Below, piece by piece: positions 9,909 through 20,877 of a stretch of DNA of 64,000 nt (within the stretch, counting starts at the first letter, position 1; each line of letters begins with the position of its first letter). Position numbers and translations under genes: made by a program. This DNA is from Acholoe squamosa (Eukaryota; Annelida; Polychaeta; Phyllodocida; Polynoidae): assembly GCA_949317995.1 (NCBI GenBank), contig OX439039.1:16979282-17043281 (forward strand), given 5' to 3'. The notes beneath the pieces are model-generated. The model searched no databases. It was not told the DNA's origin and saw only the letters and a program-made list of their open reading frames with translations.

Positions 9909-12900
9909 TGGGGGTTGTGTCAACGGCATCTGATATGACCCCAAGGAAGAACGAATGCCAAAATGCTACCGGGGGCGAACCGGTGGAAGATTTCGAATCA
10001 AATACACCTGGAGGCCGGGTGGCTGTGGGTGCGCACCCCTGCACCTTGGCCGGGGCCAGGGACCCTAGTGCTTATGTGTACGGGAGTGAGCATATGGAGG
10101 CGAGTGGCCACACTGGGGGAGAGGAAGGATGGATCAAAGAGTTGATCCGAGTGTGTGGGACACGCCTTCCCCCAAGTCATCCGTGTCTGGAATTTTTGAG
10201 AGGGCTCGGATTGAATCTTGGTGATTCGGGAGACTTTCACCAGTTTACCAGTAACCCCTCTCCTTTAGGGGGGAGACGGTGGTATGTACCCATATCTGTG
10301 GAAGGCCGGGTAGGAGAATTCTTAGTGGATACTGGAGCCAGCCACTCCTGTGTGTCCAAAAGATTCTTCGACTCGGTGGCGGGCAGCCATGAGAACCTCA
10401 AAACGGGGGTAAATGCTTGCACAGCCGACGGAAGCAGTATGCGTACTTTTGGTAGGACGTTTATGCCTATCCGTATAGGAGGCAAAGAATTTGTTCTTTC
10501 GCCAACTATAGCAGAGGTTAGTGATGACGGAATCCTCGGACTGGATTTTGCAAGCTTATACGGGGCCGTCTTGGACCCGAGGGATGGTATGATGAGTATA
10601 CTGAACCCTTATGGCTTGCATGTCCAATGCGTATTGAGACAGGTGTCTTCAGTTGCATCAGTGATACACACGGTGAAGATCCCACCGGGTACCACTTGCG
10701 ATGTCCTTTGTGGCGGATCAATGGCCCAAAGGAATGAAACTGGAGTCTACGAACCCGATACGGTGTATTTGTCGAGTATCGGGTTGGACTCAGTGGATAC
10801 ATTGGTGGCTAATGCAGCTTGGACTGTATTACCCATGACTAACCGAAGTGGTTCGGTGGTCTACTTGAAGCGAGGCGACAGTGTGGGTAGGATGAGTTCG
10901 GTTGAACACGTCGCCGAGGCTAAGTTCAATAAACCACTAAACCCCGTTAGTAAGCATCCCTTGGATGAAGAATTCAAAAAGCTGATTGATCAATCAGATC
11001 TACAGGATACGGAGGATAAGGATTGCCTGGCGAGACTCCTACAAAAGTACGAGAGTGCTTTTGGTAGGGAAGAAGGACCGGTGGGTAGATCCGATAAGGT
11101 GTTGCACACCATAGATGTGGGCAACGAGAAACCTTTTAAAATCCCGTACCGTCGACTTCCTCTCAAGAAGAAGTTAATTTGTGAAGAGGAAATACGTAAA
11201 CAGTTGGACTTAGGGGTCATCGTGCCGAGCTCGAGTCCCTGGTCCAGTCCTGTGTGTATGACCACTAAGAAAGACGGTACTATCCGCTTTTGTGTCGACT
11301 ACCGAAAACTGAACGGTATGACAAAGAAAAACTCGTATCCCCTACCAAGGATAGACGAAACGTTAGATAGCTTGGGCGGGAACCAATGGTTCTGTACCTT
11401 GGATTTACAATCCGGATACTGGCAGATACCGATGCACCCTGATGACATGGAGAAAACAGCGTTCTCCAGTCATATAGGGCTGTTCGAGTACAATGTCCTA
11501 CCCTTCGGATTGTGTAACGCCCCCGCTAAGTTCGAGGCCATGATGGAATCCTTGTTGAGTGACCTCTTGTGGAAGAAATGTTTGGTCTAATTGGACGACG
11601 TGGTCGTGTTCGGCAAGTCGTTCAAGGAATGCCATGCAAATCTGCAATTGGTCCACGATCGGATACTATCAAACGGTCTTAAACTGAAACCCAAGAAATG
11701 TAATTTGTTTAAGAGGACAATTACATACTTGGGAAGGATCATCACCCCCAACGGGGTGAGCGCAGATCCGGAAAAATTGGAAGCTGTAGAAAATGGGGAG
11801 AGACCCACGAGTGCTAAGGAGGTGAGATCATTCCTAGCATTTTGTTCCTATTACCGTGATTTCATACCGAATTACTCTCGTGTTAGCTTTCCCATGCAGT
11901 GCTTAGCTCACTGGACCCCGGGTAAGGCACGGGACCCATTCCCATGGACCAGCGAGCAAGAAGAATCTTTTAATAAAATAAAAGATTTGTTTAGGAATAC
12001 ACCCGTGTTGAAATATCCCACTCCCGAGGGACATTTCATCTTAGACACCGATGCGAGCAATGATGCAATTGGGGCAGCTCTCTCTCAGGTCCAGGAGGGA
12101 GTCGAAGTCCCAATAGCATTTGCTAGCAACACGCTAAGCAAGACCCAGCGTAATTACTGTACCACCAAGCGGGAACTTCTCGCGGTGGTGGTGTATACGA
12201 AGAAGTTTAAGCATTTCCTCTGGGGAAGTGACTTTACTTTAAGAACAGACCATTCGTCTCTTAGGTGGCTCCTTAACTTTAAGGACGCCGAGGGGATGAT
12301 TGGACGATGGTTAGCTCATCTATCCGAATTCGGATTGGAGCATAAACAAATAGAGCACCGACCCGGTGCTAAACACATCAATGCGGATGCCTTGTCGAGG
12401 CGACCTATCCGAAGGTGCCAAAATGCCACTTGTGAAGACTGCGGAGCCCACAATGCTGTGGTAGCCGGGTTGGTATTTAATTATACCACCCCCCGTATCC
12501 CCTGGGAGGAGGCTGTATGTAGCTATCTCGATTGGTCCCCGGAGACCATCAAGAAGTTCCAACAGTCGGATCCCACCACTGCGCGCATGATGGAATACCT
12601 ACGGTCAGGTATTAAACCGGCAAGGCCGCTAGTATCCCTAGAAGATAGGGAAGCGAGGCGATTGCTAGCTCAATGGACCGAGCTAGAGATCCGAGATGGC
12701 ATACTATGTAGGTGGAAGACAACTCCCACCAACGGTAGGCTGTTACAAATAGTGATACCCGCTCCGATGAGGAGGGATATCATGTATTATTGCCATGGCC
12801 ATCAAACGAGTGGCCATTTCGGTAAGAGGAGGTCCATAGAGCGCCTACAAAGGCGTTACTACTGGCCCGGTATGAGAGGCGACCTGCTCCGGTGGATCGC

Positions 12901-13885
12901 CACTTGCCCGGATTGTTGTAAAAACAAGCCGGGACCCGGCCTGGGTAAGCAACCCTTATCCCAGGAATTGTTTGGTGTCAGATTCGCTCGAGTGGCGATA
13001 GACATCATCAGTGGAATTAAGACAACGCCCCGAGACAATACTTGCATGATGGTCATAACTGACTATTATACCAAGTACACTCGGGTGTTCCCTCTTCCTA
13101 ATCACAAAGCCGCCACTTGCGCGGAGGCGTTTGTGAAAGGCTGGGTGCTGCATTTGGGTGTCCCCCTTATGATGCACAGCGACCAAGGAAGAGAGTTCGA
13201 GTCGGAGCTTTGGCAGGAAATGTGCCATTACCTAGCCATCTGTAAGACCCGAACAAACCCATACCGACCACAGTCGGATGGGCAGGTAGAGCGGTTCAAC
13301 AGAACCCTGATACAAGTGCTAAAGCCCCTGGTCAATACTCACCAGGACGACTGGGATGAACAGTGCGAGTTCGTAGTACATGCCTACAACAACACTGTCC
13401 ATTCATCTACTAATTGCACTCCAAACATGCTAGTGTTCGGCGAGGACATCATAATGCCCGCCGACTTGGTGTATGGAGTGGTTGGGATAGACCCGGAGGC
13501 GCCCTGCACTGTGTTGTTTGTGGAGTCGTTAAGGGATAGGTTCAAACAGGCATACGAGGCCGTTCGGAAAGAGCTGCTGAAGAGTGCGAAGTGGCAGAAG
13601 GTGGGTTATGACACCAATGCTAAACGAATTCGTTTTAATGTTAGGGACAAAGTACTAAGGTACTACGAGCCGCTAGAACGGCTGAAGCTCGTAACGCCTT
13701 GGGAAGGTCCGTTTAAAATTATCCGCGTCATCTCCGAGTCTACGGTGATGATGGAAGACTGCCTAACTGGTAGGAATGGAAGACGAATGTCGGAAAACTT
13801 CGGCCCTGAAAGGGACGCGACGAGGCGGAGAGGGAGTTTGGTTACAAACCACCAGCATCTGTCCCCAGCGGACCGAGCGTGGTAG
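9860..13885 (+). pseudogene. Gypsy-1 pol: protease, RT, RNase H, integrase; nonsense in RT box
   Basis: Polyprotein for processing, reverse transcription and integration. Domains in order: aspartic protease with DTGAS near 10330; RT with FCVDYRKLN near 11292, LDLQSGYWQIP near 11400, LPFGLCNAPAKFE near 11500; RNase H with LDTDAS near 12043; integrase zinc-binding region near 12787-12925; integrase core D-D-E with HSDQGREFES near 13176 and PQSDGQVERFNRT near 13270; GPY/F-like WEGPFKII near 13700. A TAA at 11588-11590 replaces the first residue of the YxDD-type catalytic box, so the frame breaks exactly at the active site. The rest of the frame is open to the TAG at 13883. No chromodomain seen. 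Confidence 0.92.
9899..9908 (+). promoter_or_regulatory. Probable -1 frameshift site at gag stop
   Basis: GGAAAAC sits directly before the gag TAG. Pol lies in the -1 frame and that frame is open from about 9860, so the two overlap by about 48 bases. Gypsy-2 has the canonical heptamer GGGAAAC in exactly this position. Here the second or third base differs from canonical X XXY YYZ, so efficiency is uncertain. Confidence 0.5.
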
Positions 13886-13890
13886 TGCCA

Positions 13891-14142
13891 ATGAAGCGCC
13901 CTAGAGGCCGGCCGAGAAAGACGCCGGGAGAAGAGGTTATGGTGAAAAAGAAGACGAAGGCCAGGAAACGACCTAATCGTAAGAAAAGGAAAAATGTCTC
14001 GCTGAGTGAAGGCATTACGTATGGGAAAGGTCCCGCAGTGGCTAAGCGGAACCCAGAAAAGGCCGTACGTAAAGCCGGGAAAAATAAGAGGCTAACCGAA
14101 GGCGTTAGACGCAGTCCCCGGTTGAGGTCTGCTGTAACCTAA
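13891..14142 (+). CDS. Small basic AT-hook ORF after Gypsy-1 pol
   Basis: 83 codons, starting at an ATG six bases after the pol stop, in another frame. The frame is open upstream across the pol stop, so a frameshifted C-terminal extension of pol is also possible. The N-terminus contains RPRGRPRK, a classic AT-hook core (RGRP) that binds the minor groove of AT-rich DNA. The whole product is rich in K and R (KKKTKARKRPNRKKRK), as expected for a nuclear or chromatin-binding peptide. Whether it is translated is unknown. A role in targeting integration or in nuclear import would be inference. Confidence 0.5.
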   Translation: MKRPRGRPRKTPGEEVMVKKKTKARKRPNRKKRKNVSLSEGITYGKGPAVAKRNPEKAVRKAGKNKRLTEGVRRSPRLRSAVT

Positions 14143-14592
14143 CTCAGTACACAACGAGCTGCTGCGTGTTGTCCGCCGTAGGCGGGTAACATACGTTCCA
14201 CGGCTGGAGATGCCGAACGCGCCCTCCCCGGGTAGCTGTATCCCGTGAGTGGCGGTCGGATTAACCGGTACATTCGCTTTGAAGCGTTGTATACACCGCC
14301 AAGCTCCAGACGATAGCACTCGGGTAGTAGGCCGCGTCTCGCATGTCGAGTCAAAGGTTAGTTCGGATCTAGTTCCCTAGGTGGCGCCGCGGGTGCGGCG
14401 GGAAAGCGCGGAACTAGGTCACCGGATAGCCACGGCGGGATCTCGCGAGACGAGAGGTCTGACGTCATACTGGTCATAACTAGGGCGGACTCGTGGTGGT
14501 TAGACGCCACCCGTTTTCGCTCTAGTTAGTGTTGGCGGTTTACAGCCCCTAGCTGTCGAGTTAGCTTGCTCTAACTAAACCCTTTTTGTTGG
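14143..14592 (+). other. Gypsy-1 spacer between AT-hook ORF and third ORF
   Basis: 450 bp, GC-rich, without a supported ORF. It may hold a promoter, leader or splice acceptor for the third ORF; none is certain. Confidence 0.4.
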
Positions 14593-17500
14593 ATGAATCC
14601 TTCGGGAGGAGTCCAACACATTTGCCAATTTTTATTGGAAGTCGCCCTCAGTGCCATGGCACAGGGGACGATTGACGCTGCGCGTCAAACTGCCAACGTT
14701 CTGTTGGAGGAAGGCGAGGACCCGAAGGTCCCGTCTTGGGTCGAAGAGTCTATGGACTCTTCTACTGAGGAGGCAGCCCGGACGCTCTCGGCGATGGCCA
14801 AGGCCACCGACCGGGAGAGGATGCCACCTCCACCACCACTGCGCCCAGAGCCCGCGTCTACGGCAGCAGCTTCGGGTGGCAGTATGAATGTCTTGGACAT
14901 TCCCCTGTATCCTCCGAGATTCAAGACTCGTATCGAACGTATGGCACACGTCGATTGCGAGGCAGGTGTTGTATACACCTCCTGGGGGACTTATATCCCC
15001 ATGCACGCCTCCATGTTTGGTTACGGACCGCTGGCGGCGAAACCAGGCGTGCCCGAGGCCATACCAGATGACTTCAAGACTCTGGTTATGGACTCGTGCA
15101 GTGACGAGTTGGCTGACAGTATGCCAGTCTCTTGGCTCCGCAACTATCAAAGGTTGGGGGAGAAGATGGCGGTCAACGAGAGCTTGGCCCGAGCAGTGCT
15201 GATCTCCGAAGGCATCACCCGAAAGGCCGCGGAGTTAAGAGAGTCTGAGTCCGACATGGAGACAGACTCTACGGTAACCCTCTCTTCGGTGGAAACCGGC
15301 CGGGTCAAGCGATTGACCCATAAACCTGCACCAAAGGGTCCTCTCACCGAGAGTGACCTGGAGGCTGAAGACGTGAGGATCGCCATCGAGAGGTCCACGA
15401 CCGAGGCGGAACCGGGTACCGACATTCCAGAGGCGCCTGGCGAGATCTCGGAAGAGGACATCTCGCGTCAGGAGGCTGCTGTTGAAGCCAAGCGAGCCGA
15501 GCTCGCCAAAGAGCAGAAGCAGCTCACCGCAGCTCGTCGGGCCCACCGCAAACAGCAGGCCCAAAGTAAATCTAAGGTCTCTTCCGACTCTGACTCCCCG
15601 GTCAGCGGTAGGAGGAGCCCTCGTACGGAGGACAGGAATCCACGGAAGTCGGATTCCAGTCCTGAGATGCCGGCGCAGCCACCCAAGGTTCAGCGCCGGA
15701 AAAAGAAAAATGGAGCGAAAGCGTCTCCGGCAGAGCCCACGCCCCCCACCAAGCCGAGGGGCAAGGGCAAACCGAAGTCGCCCGCCTCCACCACCACAAC
15801 CACCACGGTAGCCACCTCGGTTACTGCAGCTTCCACTGCCAGCACCAGCGGGACAGGCGCCAAGTCTTCTACCAAGGCTCCGGCTGGTACTACCACCACC
15901 AGCCGAGCCAGCCGTAGGGGAGCAGACATCTACACGGACAGTGAGGGAAGCGAAAGCGACCCAGAGCTGCCCGAGTCAGCCAAATCTGATTTGGAGTCTG
16001 TGACAACGTGGGAAGAAATGACCACGGATGTCCCAAAGGACGACAATCAGAAGTGGATGTGGAAGAATGCAGCCGAGGGGTTCAAGGAATTTTACCTCAT
16101 TTGGATTGACCAGCTGAAATCCAAATTGGGGTCTATCTACAGTTATGAGGCCCGGACAAAAGTCCAGTGGGCGATGACCGAATGGGGACCAACCGGCAAC
16201 CGCCGAAGGTGCCCATTCGAGTCGTGCCAGCTGGCTCTCACGGGTGAAAAGGTGTTCGAGACGAAGCCCCGCTTCGCTCGGCACATAGTGGAGCATCACA
16301 TGCACCACAAACCTGTGATGATGTGCGTGCTCGGAGACCGTCCGAACAAGTTATGTGATGGCTCGTTCAACACTCACCGGCGCCGAGACATGGCTCTGCT
16401 TTTGCAGAAAGCCCATGGTATCGGCCTGGAGAAGACGAGGAAGCGGGCCATCAAGTGCTTCAACGAGCTCCTAGCTAACTGGGCCTCGTTGAGCGTCAAG
16501 GATATAAAGGAGCAGGCATTCGAGACCGGATTCTGCTTGTGGAAGAGTGGCAACTTGTTGACCTTCTTCCAGATCAACTTCTCCTCCACAAAGTTCGGGA
16601 TGCCCAGCGAGGTGCACCTGAAAGTAAAGAAGTGGAGAGGAGATGATAAACGGGAGAAGGCCAAAGCCCGCTCTAAGGGTCCTAACGGAGGCACAGCCAC
16701 GGCTACTGGTGCTTCCAAAAGGACCCGAGCAGACCGGTCCGTAAGCCCTTCGGGTAACAAGGACCAGCCAAGACCAGCCAACCCAGCTGATCGTCGCGAG
16801 TCGGGACAACAGGTCTCGGCTCTGGATATGCCTAGCAACCAGGCCCATAGGACGGTTAGCCAGGCGGCCACCCCGGCCACTACTTCTACACCTGCACCCG
16901 CGGAACAACGCCCGGGCGAAGCCTCTGGCAGCCAGGATGATGGGGGCGAACTCTTCGCTCCCCCATCCGGGTATTCATCTCGGTGGGCTGGAGAGGGATC
17001 TTCCGGCAAGCGCCCCACGTATAGTGAGTACGCGGCGAAGTTCCCTGCTATGGGACAGGCTGGACCCGAGTCGCAGGTCCTCACCTCCCTGGGCCGGACC
17101 AAGCCCCGTGGTAGAGGCCGTGGTGGGCTGGAGTCCACCCGAGCTTCCCCGGGCGGTGACCGAGGTCGAGGTGGTATCACGGTTGAGGGCCCGTCTGCTC
17201 CTCCAGCAGGCACCCCGCCTGCCTCAGTGGAGGCCGCCGCGCCCCCACCAGTGATAGCTCCACCAACGGCCCCTCGGGTGCCCGTTATGGAGCTAATCTC
17301 CGGAACTCTGTCAGGTCTTCAGGATCCGAACACGTTTGTTGACCACCGCGATGTCCAAACAGCTCAGATCCAGAATGACCTGATGGCGGAATGGCAGGCA
17401 TTGCACCGCCAGAAGTCGGTCGACTACTGGCGTGTGATGACTGAAGCCACCTTCAATCTGGTTTACGAAATCCAGAGGAGGGAGGAAGAGAAGATCAGGC

Positions 17501-18012
17501 AGCTGGAAAGGAAGAGAGTCGAGGAGGCTCTCGAATCCTGCCGGCGTCAGCAGATGGAAGCTGAAAAGCTTAAGGAGTTCCACCGCGCTGAGAACGCCGG
17601 GTACATTCACAGGTACAAGGAGGCTGACCTCAAATTCTTCCTGGCATTCGGGAAACACCTAGAGGAGTGGGACGACCTTCCGTCGTCCCTAATCTTCATC
17701 CCGGATGCTCCACCGGTCCCGGCTGCTCCACCAGTTCCGGCGGCTCCACCGGTCCCGGCTGCTCCGCCGGTTCCGGCAGCTCCCCCACTCCCGGCTGCTC
17801 TTTTCGCCCGGACTGCCCCAGCTGCCACGGTTGCTCTACCTGCATCCGATGCACTGGACAGTCCATCCGCGGTGATGAGCGCTTTGAGCCTGGGGAGCGA
17901 CACGCCCAGCGAGGCTTCCACGCTGCTCTCTGTGAGCAGTTGCAGCAGCTCGGCTCCATCCGCCTCAGTGGAGTCGGCTGAGAAGATGGACACGGATCCG
18001 GAAGATCTCTAA
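14593..18012 (+). CDS. Gypsy-1 third ORF: 1139-aa protein with zinc-finger-like segment
   Basis: Opens with a real ATG and stays open for 1139 codons, although gag and pol of the same copy are broken. Residues about 1-100 are acidic/Ala-rich. About 270-480 is disordered, with charged, Ser/Arg and Thr/Ala-rich stretches (TTTTTTVATSVTAASTAST). A Cys/His cluster follows: C540-x4-C545-x18-H564-x3-H568, then further C and H residues to about 610, reading like one or two degenerate C2H2 fingers. About 690-920 is RG- and Pro-rich (RGRGRGG, RGRGG). About 950-1000 is coiled-coil (EEEKIRQLERKRVEEALESC). Near 1037-1065 are five APPVPA-type repeats. I do not recognise the protein. An equivalent finger-bearing, low-complexity tail is fused to pol in Gypsy-2, so it is probably an element gene for nucleic-acid binding (inference). 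It is not an envelope protein: I see no signal peptide or membrane segment. Confidence 0.8.
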   Translation: MNPSGGVQHICQFLLEVALSAMAQGTIDAARQTANVLLEEGEDPKVPSWVEESMDSSTEEAARTLSAMAKATDRERMPPPPPLRPEPASTAAASGGSMNVLDIPLYPPRFKTRIERMAHVDCEAGVVYTSWGTYIPMHASMFGYGPLAAKPGVPEAIPDDFKTLVMDSCSDELADSMPVSWLRNYQRLGEKMAVNESLARAVLISEGITRKAAELRESESDMETDSTVTLSSVETGRVKRLTHKPAPKGPLTESDLEAEDVRIAIERSTTEAEPGTDIPEAPGEISEEDISRQEAAVEAKRAELAKEQKQLTAARRAHRKQQAQSKSKVSSDSDSPVSGRRSPRTEDRNPRKSDSSPEMPAQPPKVQRRKKKNGAKASPAEPTPPTKPRGKGKPKSPASTTTTTTVATSVTAASTASTSGTGAKSSTKAPAGTTTTSRASRRGADIYTDSEGSESDPELPESAKSDLESVTTWEEMTTDVPKDDNQKWMWKNAAEGFKEFYLIWIDQLKSKLGSIYSYEARTKVQWAMTEWGPTGNRRRCPFESCQLALTGEKVFETKPRFARHIVEHHMHHKPVMMCVLGDRPNKLCDGSFNTHRRRDMALLLQKAHGIGLEKTRKRAIKCFNELLANWASLSVKDIKEQAFETGFCLWKSGNLLTFFQINFSSTKFGMPSEVHLKVKKWRGDDKREKAKARSKGPNGGTATATGASKRTRADRSVSPSGNKDQPRPANPADRRESGQQVSALDMPSNQAHRTVSQAATPATTSTPAPAEQRPGEASGSQDDGGELFAPPSGYSSRWAGEGSSGKRPTYSEYAAKFPAMGQAGPESQVLTSLGRTKPRGRGRGGLESTRASPGGDRGRGGITVEGPSAPPAGTPPASVEAAAPPPVIAPPTAPRVPVMELISGTLSGLQDPNTFVDHRDVQTAQIQNDLMAEWQALHRQKSVDYWRVMTEATFNLVYEIQRREEEKIRQLERKRVEEALESCRRQQMEAEKLKEFHRAENAGYIHRYKEADLKFFLAFGKHLEEWDDLPSSLIFIPDAPPVPAAPPVPAAPPVPAAPPVPAAPPLPAALFARTAPAATVALPASDALDSPSAVMSALSLGSDTPSEASTLLSVSSCSSSAPSASVESAEKMDTDPEDL
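17703..17797 (+). repeat. 15-18 bp coding repeats (APPVPA)
   Basis: About five tandem copies of a GCTCCACCGGTCCCGGCT-like unit inside the third ORF, encoding Ala-Pro-Pro-Val-Pro-Ala. Confidence 0.8.
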
Positions 18013-18758
18013 GTGTCCATCTGATGGTGTCTCTTCGTACCCAAGGGTAAATGCATTTAATATGCCAGAGGCACTGATCCTTACACTGGACTCGCTAATC
18101 TGGGACGGAACCTGCAGTGAAGATGGACGCTAACCCGAAACACCAAAAGGATTACCACACCTGACTGGGGCTCCATCTTCCCATCTTCATCAGGGCACAA
18201 CATAACAGCAACGTGGCTTGCCACCACACACATGTCGCCGGGTGGAGCTGCAGAAACCAGTCGTTCCAGATTCGCCGGAAGTCCGGTATATTGTAAGGGT
18301 GATCCTGCTACCCTGGTAGGACGCCTATACTTATCAGTATTACTATTTTGTATAAATCTATTTTTATATCAAAATTTTTCTCGGGTTATCTACCCCACCT
18401 CGGGTCGGTTAGTTAATACTGTAAAATTTTATTCATATCATCTGACTACATGTCCACAACTTTTAATTGCGTCTCGTATACAATAATAACATCATTGTAA
18501 CATTGTTACAATCTACCACCCTAGGTCGATGGTGCATAAGGCGCCACTTCCTAGTTGTTATTATTAGTTATTATTACTTCGGGTTATATGCGACGATGCC
18601 TCATTATGTACATATTATTTATAATGCCCCTTAATGTTCTATATTCTATACGAACTGTATATATAGACTTACCTATTTATGTATAATATTACTGTATAAA
18701 ATTAACAATAGGTATTTGTTAATTACACCCAACCCTAGGTATAGTCTAGTGGGGGTGG
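18013..18758 (+). other. Gypsy-1 3' untranslated region with polypurine tract
   Basis: 746 bp, AT-rich, without a supported ORF. It ends with AGTGGGGGTGG directly before the 3' LTR, the expected plus-strand primer (polypurine tract). Confidence 0.65.
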
Positions 18759-19122
18759 TGTAGGGGCCGGTATCGTCGTATATATATTAGTGCCGTTCAT
18801 CCGAGAGACGTGTTCGTGTGGTGCTTGTTCCTTCTATGCCAGCTAGGTGTCGCCTTGCTATACCTCGTTGGTACAAGAGGGGGCAGCACCATGCCTCGCG
18901 TCCAGCTTCTACTAAGAAGCCGGGCGAGCGGCAGAAGGAGACTGGACCTGGTCCAGTCCAGACGCTCAACATAAGCTACTGACCAAGTTGAATAAAGTCC
19001 TACCCGAGAGGTAGGGGTTTCTGGGGCTTTGCCCAACCCGAACTACTTGTGTTGTGTTGGTATATCTAGTGGTAAGCGAGCCAAAGAGCCACCCAACATA
19101 TAAGTCGATACGAACCATTACA
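18759..19122 (+). repeat. Gypsy-1 3' LTR (364 bp)
   Basis: Same ends and length as the 5' LTR, five differences by eye. Confidence 0.9.
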
Positions 19123-19583
19123 AAAGCATACATGTATAGTGCAGTGGCTTAGAGCAACCATCCGTCAGATTTATCATCGCATTTCCTTTTGCTGTGCCAA
19201 GAGAAAGAGTAAAAGAAATTCATTCCATGTATATGTAATGTATCAATTGTGACATGGTCTGCCAGGAAGTACAGTATTGCCAGTGTTGAGACTCGTTAAC
19301 TTTAGCCAAGGACTGTATTCTGGCTCTATGTACGTTTGGAGATAGTGTCAACGAACCGTTACAAGTCGATGTTGTAATGAACACTGAATCCAGAGAAGTT
19401 CTTTGATCCTTCTTTATCGCATGATGACAGAGTGTACATATAGGTGGTAACAGTGATACACTTGCCAGCATGCAGGCTCTGCCCCTAAGCTCCTAGCTCA
19501 ACCTGTCGTAGGTCCTAGATACTAGGGAGGTTGTACGTGGTATAATGTGAGTAGAAAAAGATGAGCTTAGAATAGATGATTGG

Positions 19584-19623
19584 GAGCTGCTCACCAGGTC
19601 TTAAATACTAAGGTGAGCAGCTC
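19584..19623. repeat. Inverted repeat, 12-bp arms
   Basis: GAGCTGCTCACC at 19584-19595 and its exact complement at 19612-19623, with a 16-bp loop. Confidence 0.7.
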
Positions 19624-20201
19624 ACAGGGTGATCGGGCTTCCCTAGCCCACTTAAATGGGTCTATTTCTCCTCTTTCCTATCCCCTCAGGATGTGTGTGG
19701 TGCACATATGCATGGGCACTGACACATTCCCCTGTGAAATTGTGTAATGTAGTTCTCACCATGAATATGACCTTAGCTGTCGAAATGGCGTTAAACATCT
19801 ATTACTCACTCACTCACTCACAGGGTGATGAAATGTCCTGGTAGGAACAGGTCAGATCTGGTTTGGTCTGATCAGATCTGACGCGTCGCCATACCCGGTA
19901 ATGATTCTATTTATAGATGGACCAATCAGGATGAAGGGAGGTTGTGGAATTTCCCTGCATCCTAGAAATGCGTCCACAGGTGTGTCTGTATGTTGTGATA
20001 CTCCCAGTGAGTCAGTGCCCAGAAATAGGATGGGTCCGGCTCTCATAACATCCTGGTATGGGTGATGTAAGAGCAGCTCACTGTACACACTGGGGGGGGG
20101 GATTGAGCTGTGAGCTTGTGAGCAGGTCCTGAGCGTATATGGCGAAGTATTTTATAAATGTGTAAATAATGAATAATACCCAGAATGGTCCATTGACAAT
20201 A

Positions 20202-20231
20202 GATGCAGGTCTGATATATCAGACCTGCATC
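20202..20231. repeat. Perfect 30-bp palindrome
   Basis: GATGCAGGTCTGATA followed at once by its exact reverse complement, with no loop. Possibly a foldback remnant or protein-binding palindrome. Confidence 0.8.
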
Positions 20232-20630
20232 CAACTTTTAACAGCCACAGCCCTTGGTTGGTCCAAAGGTCAGCAATCAATCCCTAAGTCAAACATTTGT
20301 AGAGAGTAAAATGTTGACCCGTTACACGTGGCGCTCAGGGTAAGATGCACGTCTTATAAGCTACATGTCCACGTGCAATGTACCGCCAAATGAATGGCTA
20401 GATCTCCAACTCTACATCAGTACAAATTGAGTTTGTATGTCAAGGCCAATGCTCAATTTGAGTACAGTAGCATGGTAGCCATAATGTCGAAATCAGCCCC
20501 ATGCGGGGCGATATATTTAAGTTTGGGTATCAGACTGTGTATAGGTCGTAAGCATAAACAGGACTCAGCATAATCATGATTGATGTGTACCCCCTCTCCT
20601 GTGATGACCTCTGATTTATGTATAGATTAT

Positions 20631-20831
20631 TGGACTATATACTCCCAGAAATATATATATAATTAATGAGTGATACGTTGGTACTACTTTGTCTGGGGCG
20701 CATGATTTTCTATGACGTCACACATAACATTTTCCTCCAGTATATAAGCTCCAGCGGTTGAACTAACCGTCAATTGGCTTCATGTACGCGGACAGCACAC
20801 ACCACGCTGGGTGGTGCTGGAAATTTTAAAC
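20631..20831 (+). repeat. Outer element, repeat A1 with promoter elements
   Basis: Begins TGGACTATATACTCCCAG and an AT tract. It contains a CRE TGACGTCA at 20713-20720 and a TATA box TATATAAG at 20741-20748, so it probably carries the promoter. It matches A2 across the inner insertion. Confidence 0.8.
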
Positions 20832-20877
20832 GGTTTTATCTGTTTTTCCAAGTTAATACGGTGCTTAACCTATCATT

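Larger units (their letters stand above)
6443..19122 (+). mobile_element. Gypsy-1: 12.7 kb Ty3/Gypsy LTR retrotransposon with a third ORF
   Basis: Order on the plus strand: LTR, primer-binding site, gag, protease-RT-RNase H-integrase, small AT-hook ORF, large zinc-finger-like ORF, purine-rich tract, LTR. The order PR-RT-RH-IN defines the Ty3/Gypsy type. The two LTRs differ at 5 of 364 positions by eye, so the insertion is fairly recent but not new. Flanking 4-6 bp do not form an exact target duplication (GAAGG on the left, AAAGC on the right). Gag and pol carry nonsense and frameshift lesions, so this copy cannot make its own replication proteins. The third ORF is open. Confidence 0.9.
19123..20630. 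other. Non-coding, 1.5 kb between two retroelements
   Basis: No gene supported. Contains two inverted repeats listed separately and a short (TCAC)n at about 19806-19820. Confidence 0.5.

Noticed and set aside
14593..18012. Envelope gene of a retrovirus-like element
   Set aside because: Position fits, but there is no signal peptide, membrane anchor or glycosylation-rich ectodomain; the content is nuclear-like (fingers, RG, RS).
6443..19122. Target duplication for Gypsy-1
   Set aside because: The 5 bp on each side (GAAGG and AAAGC) do not match; either mutated or the copy arose by recombination.
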